Assembly (NCBI GenBank): GCA_946811185.2
Contig: OX328101.1
Span: 17,716,122-17,780,121, forward strand
Origin: Hippopus hippopus
Taxonomy: Eukaryota > Mollusca > Bivalvia > Cardiida > Cardiidae
DNA length: 64,000 bases
Direction of reading: 5' to 3'
The notes below the pieces were generated by a model. That model searched no databases, was not told where the DNA came from, and was given only the letters and a program-made list of their open reading frames with translations. Below, one piece after another: positions 11,945 to 22,154 of this stretch. How positions within the stretch are numbered: the stretch's first letter is position 1; each line of letters starts with the position of its first letter. The position numbers were made by a program, and so were the translations under genes.

Positions 11945-12245
11945 GTTGCTTTTGAAAACATTGTTTAAAAAGAAGGAAATGCTGGTGACCAGTATCTCCT
12001 CCTTTTACAACAATGTTTTCTACTCCGTCAAATAAAGAAATAATCATTTAGCGTAACCAGGTGTCTGCCTGTTTGTCTCTGTGCCGAACAATAGAATTTT
12101 AGATTTCACCAAATCGAAAACAGTTGCAGACGACATAAATGGAATTTGTGTACGAAACATTGTTTGAAAAGGAGAAGATGCTGGTTACCAGGGGTTTCTC
12201 CTTTTCTAGTTGTATTTTTCAAAAGCCCTCTTCCTCAGTTAGAAT
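11945..12245 (+). repeat. Two partial family A copies
   Basis: 11945-12050 has a core with GGTGACC. 12083-12245 has the left shoulder, core GGTTACC and right shoulder (TTTTCAAAAGCCCTCTTCC), but its second stem arm is disrupted. Confidence 0.6.
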
Positions 12246-12369
12246 TCAGCAGTGTTGAAAAATTATAGATAAAAGTTGAATGGTACATGTACTTACCGGT
12301 AGATTGTCAGGGTCTCATCCTGGACAAGGGGAGTAACAAGTTGAGGTCAAGCAGCATCATCTTGAGATT

Positions 12370-12580
12370 TAATCCTTTACAAAATAATCCAGAGTTTTAT
12401 GAGGAAGGCTTTTGAAACATTGTGAGAAATGGAAAAAACACTGGTATGCACCATTTACTGGATTTCCCATAGATTTTTCTAACCTTCCTAAGACAAGTTC
12501 CATTATTTGAAAAACATTGTCTTCGGCCGATGCTTTGAATTTGGACAAATAAAAAAAATTGTCATCTGGTAAGTGTTAGA
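12370..12580 (-). repeat. Family A MITE, reverse, degenerate
   Basis: AATCCTTTACAAAATAATCC at the left and GTCATCTGGTAAGTGTTA at the right. The palindrome is heavily decayed. Confidence 0.6.
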
Positions 12581-12644
12581 AGGCTTAAGATAGTACATGA
12601 TGAGTCCTTACAGATACAGCTATCAGACCTGGCGTCATATGCAC

Positions 12645-12801
12645 CAACCATTCTTAAGCAGTATTTGTCTTATTCTCTGAGATTTTCAAAATTTGAAAGT
12701 AACTAAACTTCTAATTGACTAAACCAGTGGTTTAGCCAGTCAGAAGTTGTGTTACTTTCAAATTTAGAAAATTCTTGAGAATAAGACTGAATGGTGTTGG
12801 A
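12645..12801. repeat. Foldback repeat
   Basis: Imperfect arms of about 70 bp. The left starts ACCAACCATTCTTAAGCAG, the right ends GAATGGTGTTGG, and the centre is AACCAGTGGTTTAGCC. It resembles a shorter foldback at 61270-61345 that carries the same GGTTTAGCCA centre. Confidence 0.7.
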
Positions 12802-12802
12802 T

Positions 12803-13076
12803 GACATTTCCAACATTATTTCATTTATATCCTTGTGGCCAGTGCACCTATCTATGCTTTCCTGGACTTTCTTTTACCTTTACTCTGCACAGTGTAGTTT
12901 CTGAGCCACTGGCTGCTTTCTCACCATTGAAACAATGGTCACTGGTCAACAGGAATGAATCCTGTGTCATAATGACTATCATCAATCTTCGGAAAGAAAT
13001 TGGCAGAGCTGGAGATCAAACCAGTGATCCCCTGTTCTCAAGTCCTGTGTGCTACCATCGGAGCTACCTGGGCTTA
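12803..13076 (-). mobile_element. SINE-1, reverse
   Basis: The reverse complement carries the head (CAGGTAGCTCCGATGGTAG near 13050-13075) and the body. The 3' tail at about 12803 is degenerate. Confidence 0.75.
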
Positions 13077-13214
13077 GCAGAATAAGACTCAGAGAACGTG
13101 GGTGTTAGAATATGGACCCGTGTGTTTGTCCTGACTGATATGTCACTAAGATTTCTGACCCTATGGGGGTATTTTTTACCTTTACATTGTCTGTATGTAC
13201 CTGGCTAACTCTTT

Positions 13215-13468
13215 CTCAAATGTTTTCAACATCATTTCAGTTGTATTTTGTGGCCAGTGCACCTGTCCATGCTTTCCTGGAGTTTCTTTTCCATTACTTA
13301 TGCACAGTGTTCTTCCCAAGCCACTGGCTGCTTTCCCACCCAAGCATCCTCAAAACAATTATCACAGCAATTGTCATGAATCAGAAAGAAATTCACTGAG
13401 CTGGGGATTGGAACCAGCGACCTCCCTGGTTTTAAGTCCTTAACAGTTCAGACTGTGCTACTGGGTGA
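13215..13468 (-). mobile_element. SINE-1, reverse
   Basis: Diverged reverse copy. The body GTGGCCAGTGCACCTGTCC begins near 13250 and the head ends near 13465. Confidence 0.7.
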
Positions 13469-13482
13469 ACAATTTTTTCAAT

Positions 13483-13580
13483 CAGTATTCTAAAACAAAG
13501 CCTGTGATTTTAGCCAAATGTTATTGTCATCTGCAAACGCTTTCAATTTGAACTTGTCTAATTTTTTGCTGTCTTTGTTT
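13483..13580 (-). repeat. Family A half copy
   Basis: Only the shoulder is present (GTCATCTGCAAACGCTTTC, AATTTTTTGCTGTC). Confidence 0.5.
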
Positions 13581-13683
13581 TTTGCTGTTTTTGTGAAGAG
13601 TTGAAGTGCCTTTCACATCAAAGGGTGCATATCAGTAAGAGCCGGAGGAAAAGATCAGATTGCACAGTACTTGCTGCTTGATC

Positions 13684-13911
13684 AAAACTCTTTACCACAC
13701 AATCCAGTTTTAACAACCCTGAGGAAATAGCCTTTTGAAAACCTTGTTGGAAAAGGAGAAAACATTGGTAACCAGCATTTTCTCCTTATCCCACAATGTT
13801 TTCCGCCCTTTCAAAGAAAAATTTCATGATTTGAGCCAGATCTCATTCGTCGTCTGCTCATGCTTTCAATTTGGACAAGCCTAAAATTTTGTCGTTTGGT
13901 AAAAGAGTTAA
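13684..13911 (-). repeat. Family A MITE, reverse
   Basis: CTCTTTACCACACAATCC at the left, TTTGGTAAAAGAGTTAA at the right. Core GGTAACCAGC. Confidence 0.8.
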
Positions 13912-14159
13912 TTGCATATTTCCCACTATATTCGAGTAAACCAACCTCAATCATTACATTATTTTGGTTCATTCCATTGCCTGTAAGTGTTCATTTCATG
14001 TCTTTGGCACTAAAAGGGTTACCTATCACTTTCTAACTTTAGTTTTGCCATTACTATGTCATCACATCTCATAATAACATGTATAACTGATGACAAATTC
14101 TAATGACATTTAGTAAACTTTGTTGTGTACTCAGATAAACCCTATACAGTGAATGATCC

Positions 14160-14360
14160 TGCGCTTTAATGCCCAAACATAGAAGGCTTTTGAAAACATT
14201 ATGGTAATCAGAAAATTCTGGTCACCAGGATTTTCTCCTTTTACCACAATGTTTTCTTATTCCTTATAAAAGACAAATCCAAACATTTTAGCCACATTTA
14301 ATTTGTTATAGGAAAGTTTTTAAATTTGACAAATCTGAAAACTTCATCATTTGATAAAAA
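14160..14360 (-). repeat. Family A MITE, reverse, decayed ends
   Basis: The core is TTCTGGTCACCAGGATTTTC. Both ends are mutated. Confidence 0.65.
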
Positions 14361-14427
14361 CAAAAAGCTTTTGAAAACTTGTTACACAGGATGACATATA
14401 AAGTTGTCTGCATGTCAGTATATGAGT

Positions 14428-14585
14428 TAACTCGATGCAAAACAATCCCAATACCCTGAAAGAGAAGGCTTAAGAAAACAGGGTGGGTAAAGGAGAAATC
14501 ATCTCTTAAGCTACATTGAATTGTCTTTTGAAAATGCTTTCAGTTTGGTTGAGCCTGAAATTTAGTTGTTTGGTAAAGAGTTTAG
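14428..14585 (-). repeat. Family A MITE, reverse, internally deleted
   Basis: Starts TTAACTCGATGCAAAACAAT and ends TTTGGTAAAGAGTTTA. The palindrome is mostly lost. Confidence 0.65.
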
Positions 14586-14903
14586 TTCTATGCTCTGCTA
14601 TGTGTGGAATATTCCATGGTATTTGAAAGATCTTTATCATTATTATGATACTAGTCCAACAGTGGAAAAATACATGTACATTAAGTGTACTTCAGAATTT
14701 ATTCACAAAGTTTTATCTTTTTCAGTATCTAGTTTAGTTCAAATCTGATATTTATTTTAAACAGATATCATCTGGTAATACTAGGGACCAGTTCTTTTTA
14801 TAACCTTGTTTCTTGAATAATGTGTTACACAAAATAATTCATAACTTTTCAGGAAAAAAAAAAACAATTCTTTGCCCTGCCCAGTAATTTGCAAACCTTT
14901 ATA
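14586..14903. other. Non-coding, nothing recognised
   Basis: Lies between a family A copy and the hAT target duplication. No exon. Confidence 0.5.
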
Positions 14904-15984
14904 CTGACAACTAGGGTTGACTATTGAGGCCAAAATCTACTATTGCGATAGTATTGACATTGGAAAAAATACTATTGCAATAGTATTGATATTGCCTGTT
15001 ACTATTGCAATACTATTGCAATACTATTGGATGATTGCATGAGATGAATTTCACCAAATTACATCTCCGAGTAGTTTAAATTCTACTTGAGTATAGTTTT
15101 GAATAGCAAATAAAGGGGAAAATAGAGTTAAATGCAAGATGCTCAATAAATTTCACTGACAATTTTTTCTAAATGCAGATGGCTCACAAACAATTTAACA
15201 TACCTAATTACTCTGAACTTTTGAAGTCTGATTGATATACTACAGCATGCAAAGCACAAAATGCCGACAAGTGCTGGTGGTTCATAAACACACCTAATAA
15301 AAAGTAATTATAAAGCAACTTTAAACTTTTAAAGAAATCACCTTTTAAATGTGAGCCCTTAAGGTTTTTTTGAGTTGATAGAATTTATCTAATTTTACCC
15401 ATAATTGGCCAATATATTCAGACAAAAAATAATTATTTTGATTATTTTTGTTTAGTCTCCAAATCTTTAGGAAATTATCATTCTGAAAAAAAGGGGGTGG
15501 CGGAAATAATAGGTTTTACCTTGTTGTATGTGTATCCAAAAAGTGTGTTATATTAAGATATTTGTATAAATTTACTGTTTATAGTCATTAAAAAGCTGAA
15601 AAGACGATCTGAAGTGACACTCATCGGACAATGTCAAAGAGACATTTTGTTGTGTCATGGGTTTCCGTGTTTTTTCCTCCGATCAGTTTTTCATGTCTGT
15701 TAATTTCTGGCTAGGTATTTCCACATGATTTGACAAAAAGATTGTCAATGAGGGTAACAAGTAACTTCAAAACCTGTCATTTTTCACAAGAAAAGCGTAT
15801 AATGGCCTTTTCTGTCCATGCATTTTCTTACGCGAAGTCTCGGGTGTAACCAGAATCTGTTACGTGAATTTCAATTCTGTAACGTGATTTACGCAATAAT
15901 TTGCGCGAGTGGGAACACTGTTAAACATTATCTTACCTTTTTTAGCCCGAGAAAGAAGTAGCTTTCTAATACGAGTTACCTCAT

Positions 15985-16075
15985 AGTACAGAAGTGGATG
16001 GTATAGATCCAAGATCAGACAGCGTGTTCTGTTTAGTCTGATGTCTATCTACACCATCCGCCAACTTTGAAAATC
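15985..16075. repeat. Family B core inside the hAT
   Basis: GATCCAAGATCAGACAGCG pairs with GTCTGATGTCTATCTAC. Confidence 0.6.
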
Positions 16076-16619
16076 GGCATCTTGCCATCAGCAGAGTAAA
16101 TCAGAACGACCATGATGTAGATCTATATTAAAAGCCATCTGTCTACAAGATGCCTGTCGGCCTGTCGTGGGTACACAAATGTTTGCAGTAAAATTTGGAT
16201 AAGGGGTATGACGTAACACGCAAATCATTCGAAGCGATTGAGTTGTAACGCACCTGTTTAATTTACACACTTAAACTGGTCTGCTCGAAGAAACTTATAT
16301 CTGGCTGCAGGTCGACCTCCAATCAATTCAAAGTGACCATGCAATAAGCCTATTTCATGCACGATTTACATGTACACCAGCTGATAAAGCCTTTTTGCAT
16401 TTAGTAATATAGCTGTTTCAAGAACACGCCAGTCGTGTCACGTTTTGTGTAGTCAGCATAAAAAAGTGCGGCTGTTTTCTAAAAATTAATCTAATTCCTT
16501 GCAGCCGAAATAAAAGGAATGCATTCGAAATGGATTACTGATAAATAAAGAAAAGAAAGAACGAGGTTTAGTATTCATTTTTCATAGTAGATTTATTTAT
16601 TGCTTGTGGAGGGACAACA

Positions 16620-16822
16620 CGCATGGTTATGGTTTTGGCGGCCTATGTAGATTAAGATTAGACTGTAGGCAGACTGTTTGGTCTGATCTTTGATCTAAAT
16701 CCACACTTTTCGCTTTGGTGAGAAGTTTTTAACAAAAACACCCTTAATGTTGCAATTATTTTGGTCTAATTTCATGACTTAAAATTATCGCTGAGTTAAT
16801 CAGCTCTCGAAGGATTCGTTTT
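16620..16822. repeat. Family B copy inside the hAT
   Basis: GTAGATTAAGATTAGACTG against CTGATCTTTGATCTAAAT, followed by the family's right flank (AATGTTGCAATTATTTTGGTC). Confidence 0.6.
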
Positions 16823-17317
16823 CGTTACGATGAACATTGCTATGCAGAAATGAATATTATGCAGCCGATCATTATTGAAAACATATTCCAAAAAATTACC
16901 CGTCAAATATTTTGGGAAATTAACGTTACGGAATGTCCGAATATTTAGGAAAACTTACTTTTGGAAGTGTTCAGAGAAAGAATTAAAAAATAAATTATTT
17001 TTGTAAATAATTAAACGTGTTCGAACTTGTAGGGCGTTCGAATACATTAGCGAATTGCAGTATTTTCTCCCTCTTTCTTGTCAGTGAAACTATCGAAACT
17101 ATCGATATTTGAGGTAACTATTGGCGATAGTTATCGATTTTCAACATAACAATCGATGCAGTAGCATCGACACGCTCACCATCGCGATCCATCGATAGTC
17201 CGATGTATCGTTACACCCCTACTGACAACTACTGCACAAATACGCTGTACCACATAACAAAAGTATAAATTGAAGACATTTACAGATTACAAATTAGTTG
17301 TTGCTCAAATGAGATTC

Positions 17318-17543
17318 ACCCTTTACCACACAATGACGCCTTTTGACGCCCCTAAAAAAGAGGCCTTTTGAAAACATTGTGGGAAAAGGAGAAAATGCTG
17401 GTAACCAGCATTTTCTCCTTTTCCCACAAAGTTTTCTACCCTATCAAAGAAAAGTTGCGTCATTTGAGCCACTATGAAATTGTCGTCTGCAAATGCTTTC
17501 AATTTGGATAGGTCTTAAATTTTGCCGTGTGGTAATGGGTTAA
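17318..17543 (-). repeat. Family A MITE, reverse
   Basis: CCCTTTACCACACAATGACG to GTGTGGTAATGGGTTAA. Near-perfect palindrome around GGTAACC. Confidence 0.85.
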
Positions 17544-17860
17544 TCTTTGAAAGAGTTGAGAAAATTGTGGGAAAAGGAGATCAGAGCTCCAGATAAGAGG
17601 GAGTGATGGTATTCTAAATCCATTATTTCTCTTCAAACCGCTATTTTGTGGATATTCAGTAGAATCGTCTTGATGAGATGATTCTAATGAGTAACCACAA
17701 CACAGGGTTTAGTGGAGAATTATTAATGTTTTCAACTTTGAAATCAAAATCACTCCCTCTGTCTGGAGCTCTGGGAGATAATGCTGGTTATAAGCTCTTT
17801 TTGCCTTTCCCAAAATGTTTTGAAAAGGGTTTTTTTCAGGGCCATTAAAACACAGGATTT
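17540..17860 (+). repeat. Family A MITE interrupted by the 192-bp element
   Basis: Starts at TTAA 17540, shared with the previous copy, but the left shoulder is deleted. The left palindrome arm is broken at GGAGA (17580) and continues at 17774 with GGAGATAATGCTGGTTA. Confidence 0.75.
17582..17773. mobile_element. 192-bp inverted-repeat element, copy 1
   Basis: CAGAGCTCCAGATAAGAGGG at one end and its near reverse complement (CCCTCTGTCTGGAGCTCTG) at the other. A 6-bp target duplication, GGAGAT, lies at 17576-17581 and 17774-17779. An inner hairpin (AGAATCGTCTTGATGAGATG...) is present. A copy of exactly the same length lies at 21348-21539. Confidence 0.85.
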
Positions 17861-18390
17861 GTTAGCCTGCCTGAGCACAAAGTGCTCAAGGTGAGCTTTT
17901 GTGATCGTGCCTTGTCTGTTGTGCGTCGTCCGCCATGCGTTTTGTGTGTTTTTACCTTGTGTACGCTCTAGAGGCCACATTTTCAGCCCTATGCTCATGA
18001 AACTTGGCCAGAATGTTTGTCTTGACGATTTCTCATATGAAGTTAAAAATGGGTCATGTCTGGTCAAAAACTAGGTCACTAGGTCAAATCTTAGAAAAAA
18101 CCTTGTGCATGCTCTAGTGGCCATTTTCAGTCTGATACTCATGAAACTTGGTCAGAATGTTTGCCTTGATAATATCTCGGACGAGTTCCAAAATGGGTCA
18201 TGTCGGGTCAAAAACTTGGTCACTAGGTGAAATCTTAGAAAAAGCATGTGTACGCTCTAGAAAAAACTTGTGTACAACCTAGAGGCCATAATTATGAAAG
18301 GTTGGTAGAATATTTGTCATAATATCTCGAAAGAGATTGAAAATGGGTCATGTTTGGTCAAAAGACTCAGGTGAGCGACTTCAGAGCCAC
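17861..18390 (+). mobile_element. HINE-1 element, short copy
   Basis: The 5' hairpin GAGCACAAAGTGCTC is followed by about three tandem units of roughly 147 bp (GAGGCCAC...CTAGGTCACTAGGTCAAATC). The 3' subterminal sequence is CTCAGGTGAGCGACTTC, and the terminal stem is truncated or mutated (AGAGCCACCAG). Confidence 0.75.
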
Positions 18391-18828
18391 CAGATGTAGA
18401 TTTGGATAGTCGAGAGAAGTGTTTTTGTTTTGGATGGGTGGATTCTTGAATATCCTTTGTGTCCTGGTGGTTGTTTACTATGTACATCAACTTTGTAACA
18501 CTTTCCAGTCCATTACTGTTCAGGTTTATTTTTGACCATCCTAAATCTAGGCAAATTTGAAAATTGAAAAACCAAGATAAAGAATGTTTAGGAAAAACCA
18601 CCTCTAAATTGTATGACGGAGTGGAAAAAGTAGTGGTTTCTTGGTTAGGGCAATTGCTCCTTTTTCCCATGTTTCCTCAGGTACAATCGGGGCATAATGT
18701 TTTTGCGTGTAGACGTAACAGTCATTATTGGTTATTTATTTACAAACCTGAAAAAGCCAACAGATAATTTCTGGGTACCTTACTCTTTACAAGACAACAA
18801 TATCGTAGCCTCGTACAAACCAAAAGCA
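18391..18828. other. Non-coding; family A left-end scrap at about 18780
   Basis: TTACTCTTTACAAGACAAC near 18780 is a family A left end joined to the next family B copy. Nothing else recognised. Confidence 0.5.
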
Positions 18829-19038
18829 TTAACTCTTTCATCACCAAATAAATAAACTGCATTTTCCCAAAGGCTACAAATACACTTTTGGTACAGGATC
18901 GAGAGACTTTTTGGTCATAATCTAGTATACAGCAGTGGACAGTGTAGATCAGAGATCAGACTGCACGCTCTGTGCAGTCTAATCTTGATCTACTCTGTCC
19001 ACAAAAAGCTCCTGGTGTCCTCTATGGTATGGAAAGAG
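18829..19038. repeat. Family B MITE, AACTCTTTC-ended type
   Basis: Left end TTAACTCTTTCATCACC, right end GGTATGGAAAGAGTTGAA. The core AGATCAGAGATCAGACTGCA pairs with TGCAGTCTAATCTTGATC. Confidence 0.75.
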
Positions 19039-19143
19039 TTGAAGTGTTCTCAAAACACAAAATTTCTCCTTTTCCTAATAATTTTTTCAAAAGCCTTCTT
19101 CCTCAGGGTTATTAGAAGTTGAGGTTGTTCAGTAAAGAGTTAT
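19036..19143 (+). repeat. Family A right half
   Basis: AATTTCTCCTTTTCC through GTTGTTCAGTAAAGAGTTA. The left half is absent. Confidence 0.6.
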
Positions 19144-19299
19144 CAGTCTTTTTTTAAGAATCTGCCCTATATTTTCTCTATCTTATTTATAAGTCATGTA
19201 GATCTACTTAAATGGTACACAGAAATTTAATTATAGATTAACATGTGCAATCCTAAACCACATACAAAATATAATTACGTGTTGAAGGAAGTCATAAAT

Positions 19300-19516
19300 T
19301 GTGCATTACGACAGATGACTCGGTGCATCAAGTACGCAGCTTGCTTTTGCTGACAATGTAGATTCTGATGAAACTGCACATTTTGTGCACTCTGATCTAC
19401 AGTGGCTGCTACTTGAGAAGGTATTTTTATCAAAAGAGGCATGAAACTTTGATGTTAAGAACTGTTGTACTGACATGACTTGTGGATTTTTATTTATACA
19501 TGCAAAAAGGGTTAAC
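19300..19516. repeat. Family B MITE, degenerate
   Basis: Core CTGCACATTTTGTGCACTCTG. The right end GCAAAAAGGGTTAA shares its TTAA with the following family A copy. Confidence 0.6.
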
Positions 19517-19729
19517 CCTGTACTGAACAATCCCAGGAGGGGTGAGTAAGACTTCGAGGAAGAAGCCTTTTGAAAACATCATTTAATAAGGAGAAAATGC
19601 TGGTAACCAGCATTTCACCTTTTTGCACAATGTTTATATCCTATCACAAGTGAACGCCCTCCAATGAGACACATGGAATTGCTTTCAATATGGAAAAGTC
19701 TTAAATTTTGTCACCTGGTGAAGAGTTAA
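19512..19729 (-). repeat. Family A MITE, reverse
   Basis: TTAACCCTGTACTGAACAAT at the left, TGGTGAAGAGTTAA at the right. Core AAATGCTGGTAACCAGCATT. Confidence 0.75.
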
Positions 19730-19844
19730 TCCACAAGGAGTAATTCAGGTGTATATTACTTGTGGAATGTGGTGAATGTAGGGGTGTTCTCAAACCATAT
19801 GTCTCCTGTCAAGTTATGATGAAATGTCATTAGGAATGCTCTGT

Positions 19845-20063
19845 GAATATTTTCCATACCATAGACACCATAGACGACACCAGGAGCTTTTGTGGACAGT
19901 GTAGATCAAGATCAGACTGCACAGAACATGCAGTCTGATCTTTGATCTACACTGTCCACTGTTGTGTTCTAGATTATGACCGAACTGTCTCTTGATCTTG
20001 CAGAGAAATTGTATTTGTAGTCTTTGAGAAAGTGCAAATTGTGTATTCAGTAATGAAAGAGTT
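19845..20063. repeat. Family B MITE, CATAGACGACACC type
   Basis: Core GTGTAGATCAAGATCAGAC with CTGATCTTTGATCTACAC. The stem of at least 25 bp is close to perfect. The right end is AGTAATGAAAGAGTTAA. Confidence 0.8.
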
Positions 20064-20099
20064 AAACTCATATCTTTGGCATTGTAGCCTTTGACATGC

Positions 20100-20275
20100 A
20101 GAAACTTTACCATTTACCAAAGGATCCAGTTTTTTAAAGGCCCTGATATTTATGAACAATGTTGGAAAAGAAGAAAATTGATTCATTTCCCCACTATCTT
20201 TTTTCTACTCTCTCCAAGCCAGATGTCATGATTTGGGCTTCATTTAACATGTTATGTGTAAATGCACTGGATCCA
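20100..20275 (-). repeat. Family A, reverse, decayed
   Basis: CCATTTACCAAAGGATCCAG, then GAACAATGTTGGAAAAGAAG. The second palindrome arm is eroded. Confidence 0.55.
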
Positions 20276-20598
20276 TTGGGATTTTCTTGGGAGTGTCTTT
20301 GGGCAAGAAACTTCAGAGCCCAAGCCTAGAAATGGTGAAACCCAGGAAATAGGTGGAAATGTTGAAAGTGGTGTAAAACAGCATTTAATCAACCTTTTGA
20401 AGCAATGTTTTCACATATATGTATATTCATGTATTGAACAATTACTCACACTGAATATTCATATTTCAAGAACATGTTTTTGAAGTTTAAAGCTGCATTA
20501 TTTTTAAACAATAAGGTTTCAAAAGCTATCTTAAAGCTTGCCTATTGTGTCAAAATAGGTGAACAGAAATTAATTTTAAAACTTTAAATTTCTATCAA

Positions 20599-20820
20599 TC
20601 TTTACCACTTGACAAATGTGAGATATGCCTAAACTGAAGGCATTAAAAAGATACGGAGAAAACGATTTAACTCTAGCTCAGATAATGGGAATTTCCCTTT
20701 GAAAGAGTAGAAGACATAGTGGGAATACGAGAAAATGCTGGTTCTCCTTCTCCCACAATGGTTTCCAATGGTATCTTCATCAGAGTCGTTTAAACCCTGA
20801 ATTGTGTGGTAAATGGTTAT
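20599..20820 (+). repeat. Family A MITE, stem shortened
   Basis: CTTTACCACTTGACAAATG to TGTGTGGTAAATGGTTA. One arm of the palindrome lost its CATTTT segment (GCTGGTTCTCCTTCTCCC). It ends about 100 bp before the first AFDN exon. Confidence 0.75.
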
Positions 20821-20916
20821 TTTCAATAAATCTTACCTATGCAGCAACCATTCATTCAAAAGGAATTATTTATGTAAAATCATGCCTGACCTTGCAGTGT
20901 TATTGTGTCTTTTCAG

Positions 20917-21074
20917 GAGGTACGCTGAAAATCTATGGGGAGACCTTGAAACCAGACATTCCCTACAAAACCTTGCTTTTGTCAACGGCCGATACTGTCA
21001 AACATGTGATCAAAGAGGCCATGGAGAAATACGGTGTAGACACAGAGGATACAAGCCAGTTTGTCCTTGTAGAG
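20917..21074 (+). CDS. AFDN: AFDN exon A: start of second Ras-associating domain
   Basis: Encodes GTLKIYGETL, KPDIPYKTLLLS and KEAMEKYGV, the first half of afadin RA2 (about residues 246-300 of the human protein). RA domains bind GTP-loaded Ras/Rap, and Rap1 binding recruits afadin/canoe to adherens junctions. The acceptor is TGTCTTTTCAG. The first two bases (GA) complete a glycine codon begun in an upstream exon (phase 1), and the exon ends in phase 0 at GTGGAG-type glutamate before GTATTA. No upstream AFDN exon was found in the window, so RA1 and the start codon lie outside or were missed. The open frame runs on into the family A copy that begins three bases after the exon. Confidence 0.93.
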
Positions 21075-21077
21075 GTA

Positions 21078-21305
21078 TTAATCCTTTACCATATAAAACC
21101 AACTTTCACCAACCCTGAGGAAGAAGGGCTTTTGAAATCATTGTGGGAAAAGAAGAAAATGCTGTTTACTAGCATTTTCTTCTCTTCCCTCAATTTTTTT
21201 TTACCTTTAAAGAATAAATTTCCATTTTTGAGTCACATTTATTTTAATCTCTGCATAATGCTTTCTATGTGGACATCTCTAAAAACTTTTTGTTTGGTTG
21301 ATTCC
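21078..21305 (-). repeat. Family A MITE abutting the exon A donor
   Basis: TTAATCCTTTACCATATAAA starts three bases past the exon end. The stem has paired changes in both arms (AAGAAGAAAATG / CATTTTCTTC). The right end is TTTGTTTGGTTGATTC, decayed. Confidence 0.8.
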
Positions 21306-21315
21306 AGTTGGATTC

Positions 21316-21743
21316 TTAACCCTTTACCAAAAACAAATTTTTTGACCCAGAGCTCCAGATAAGAGGGAGTGATGGTATTCTAAATCCATTATTTCTCTTC
21401 CAAACCCTATGTTGTGAGTACTCATTAGAATCGTGTCGATGAGACAATTCTAATGAGTACCCATAACATAGGGTTTAGTGGAGGATAATTAATATTTTCA
21501 ATTTTGAAATCAAAATCACTCCCTCTATCTGGAGCTCTGTTGATCTGTCCGTATTGAAACCATTTGCAAACAACACATTAAATGTGGGCCAAATGATTGA
21601 ATTTGACATTGAAAGGATAGAAAACGGTGGTGAGAAAAATGAGAAAATGCTAGTTATTAACATTTTCTTTCTTTCCCGTCATGTTTTCAAAAGTACTCTT
21701 TATCATGGTCATTTAAACCAGGGATTGTTTGGTTAAGGGTTAA
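21316..21743 (+). repeat. Family A MITE interrupted by the 192-bp element
   Basis: TTAACCCTTTACCAAAAAC and 17 further bases precede the insertion. The family resumes at 21540 (TTGATCTGTCCGTATTGAAA) and ends TTTGGTTAAGGGTTAA. Confidence 0.8.
21348..21539. mobile_element. 192-bp inverted-repeat element, copy 2
   Basis: Same ends as copy 1 (CAGAGCTCC ... GGAGCTCTG). The 6-bp duplication is TTGACC (21342-21347) / TTGATC (21540-21545), with one later substitution. Internal sequence is closely similar to copy 1. Confidence 0.85.
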
Positions 21744-21944
21744 CCCTTAATTAAAGGCTTCTGTGTTTTTAGTTCAGCTGTTTTTGTAGAAAGCATTCAA
21801 GGTATTGTCAAAGCCCTGTCGTTGTCTCTGTCATTGTCCAAAATTTTTGACATTTTAAGCAACTGCAGCCTAGTGCTCAGGCACCCAAATGCTGTGTTCT
21901 TGTTTACATTTCTGAGCAAATGCAGAAAGCTCTTGAAAAGATTT

Positions 21945-22045
21945 CAGGTGAAGGGTAATAATCAGATCTCAGTGCTACAAGTGAGGATCGAACCTGGAAC
22001 CATTAGGTTACAAGTCCATGTCTTCACCAATTAGCCTTGCAGGAC
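21945..22045 (-). mobile_element. tRNA-like SINE head, reverse
   Basis: The reverse complement reads AAGGCTAATTGGTGAAGAC (box A-like), then GGTTCGATCCTCAC (box B). There is no acceptor-stem pairing for a working tRNA, so I take it as a SINE head of a third family. Confidence 0.5.
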
Positions 22046-22154
22046 CTGTCAAAGTCAGCAAATGCATCAGTTTCTGAAGTTGAGGGGAGCTTTCCAAGAG
22101 TTAGTGTTACACAGTCCATGATACAGTTATGAATATTTTACTATATTCTGCTAG

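Larger units (their letters stand above)
14912..17221. mobile_element. Non-autonomous hAT-type transposon, 2310 bp
   Basis: The left end TAGGGTTGACTATTG and the right end TAACGATACATCGG/CACCCCTA (read as its complement TAGGGGTGTAACGATAC) are typical hAT termini. A perfect 8-bp target duplication, CTGACAAC, lies at 14904-14911 and 17222-17229. Subterminal motifs are rich in ACTATTGCGATAGT (left) and ACTATCGATA (right). There is no transposase-like open frame, so it is a deleted or MITE-like hAT. Two family B copies sit inside. Confidence 0.85.

Noticed and set aside
20802..21362. 186-codon frame taken as a gene
   Set aside because: It is exon A read through both splice sites into the adjacent MITE. 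The acceptor and donor around 20917-21074 explain the conserved part.
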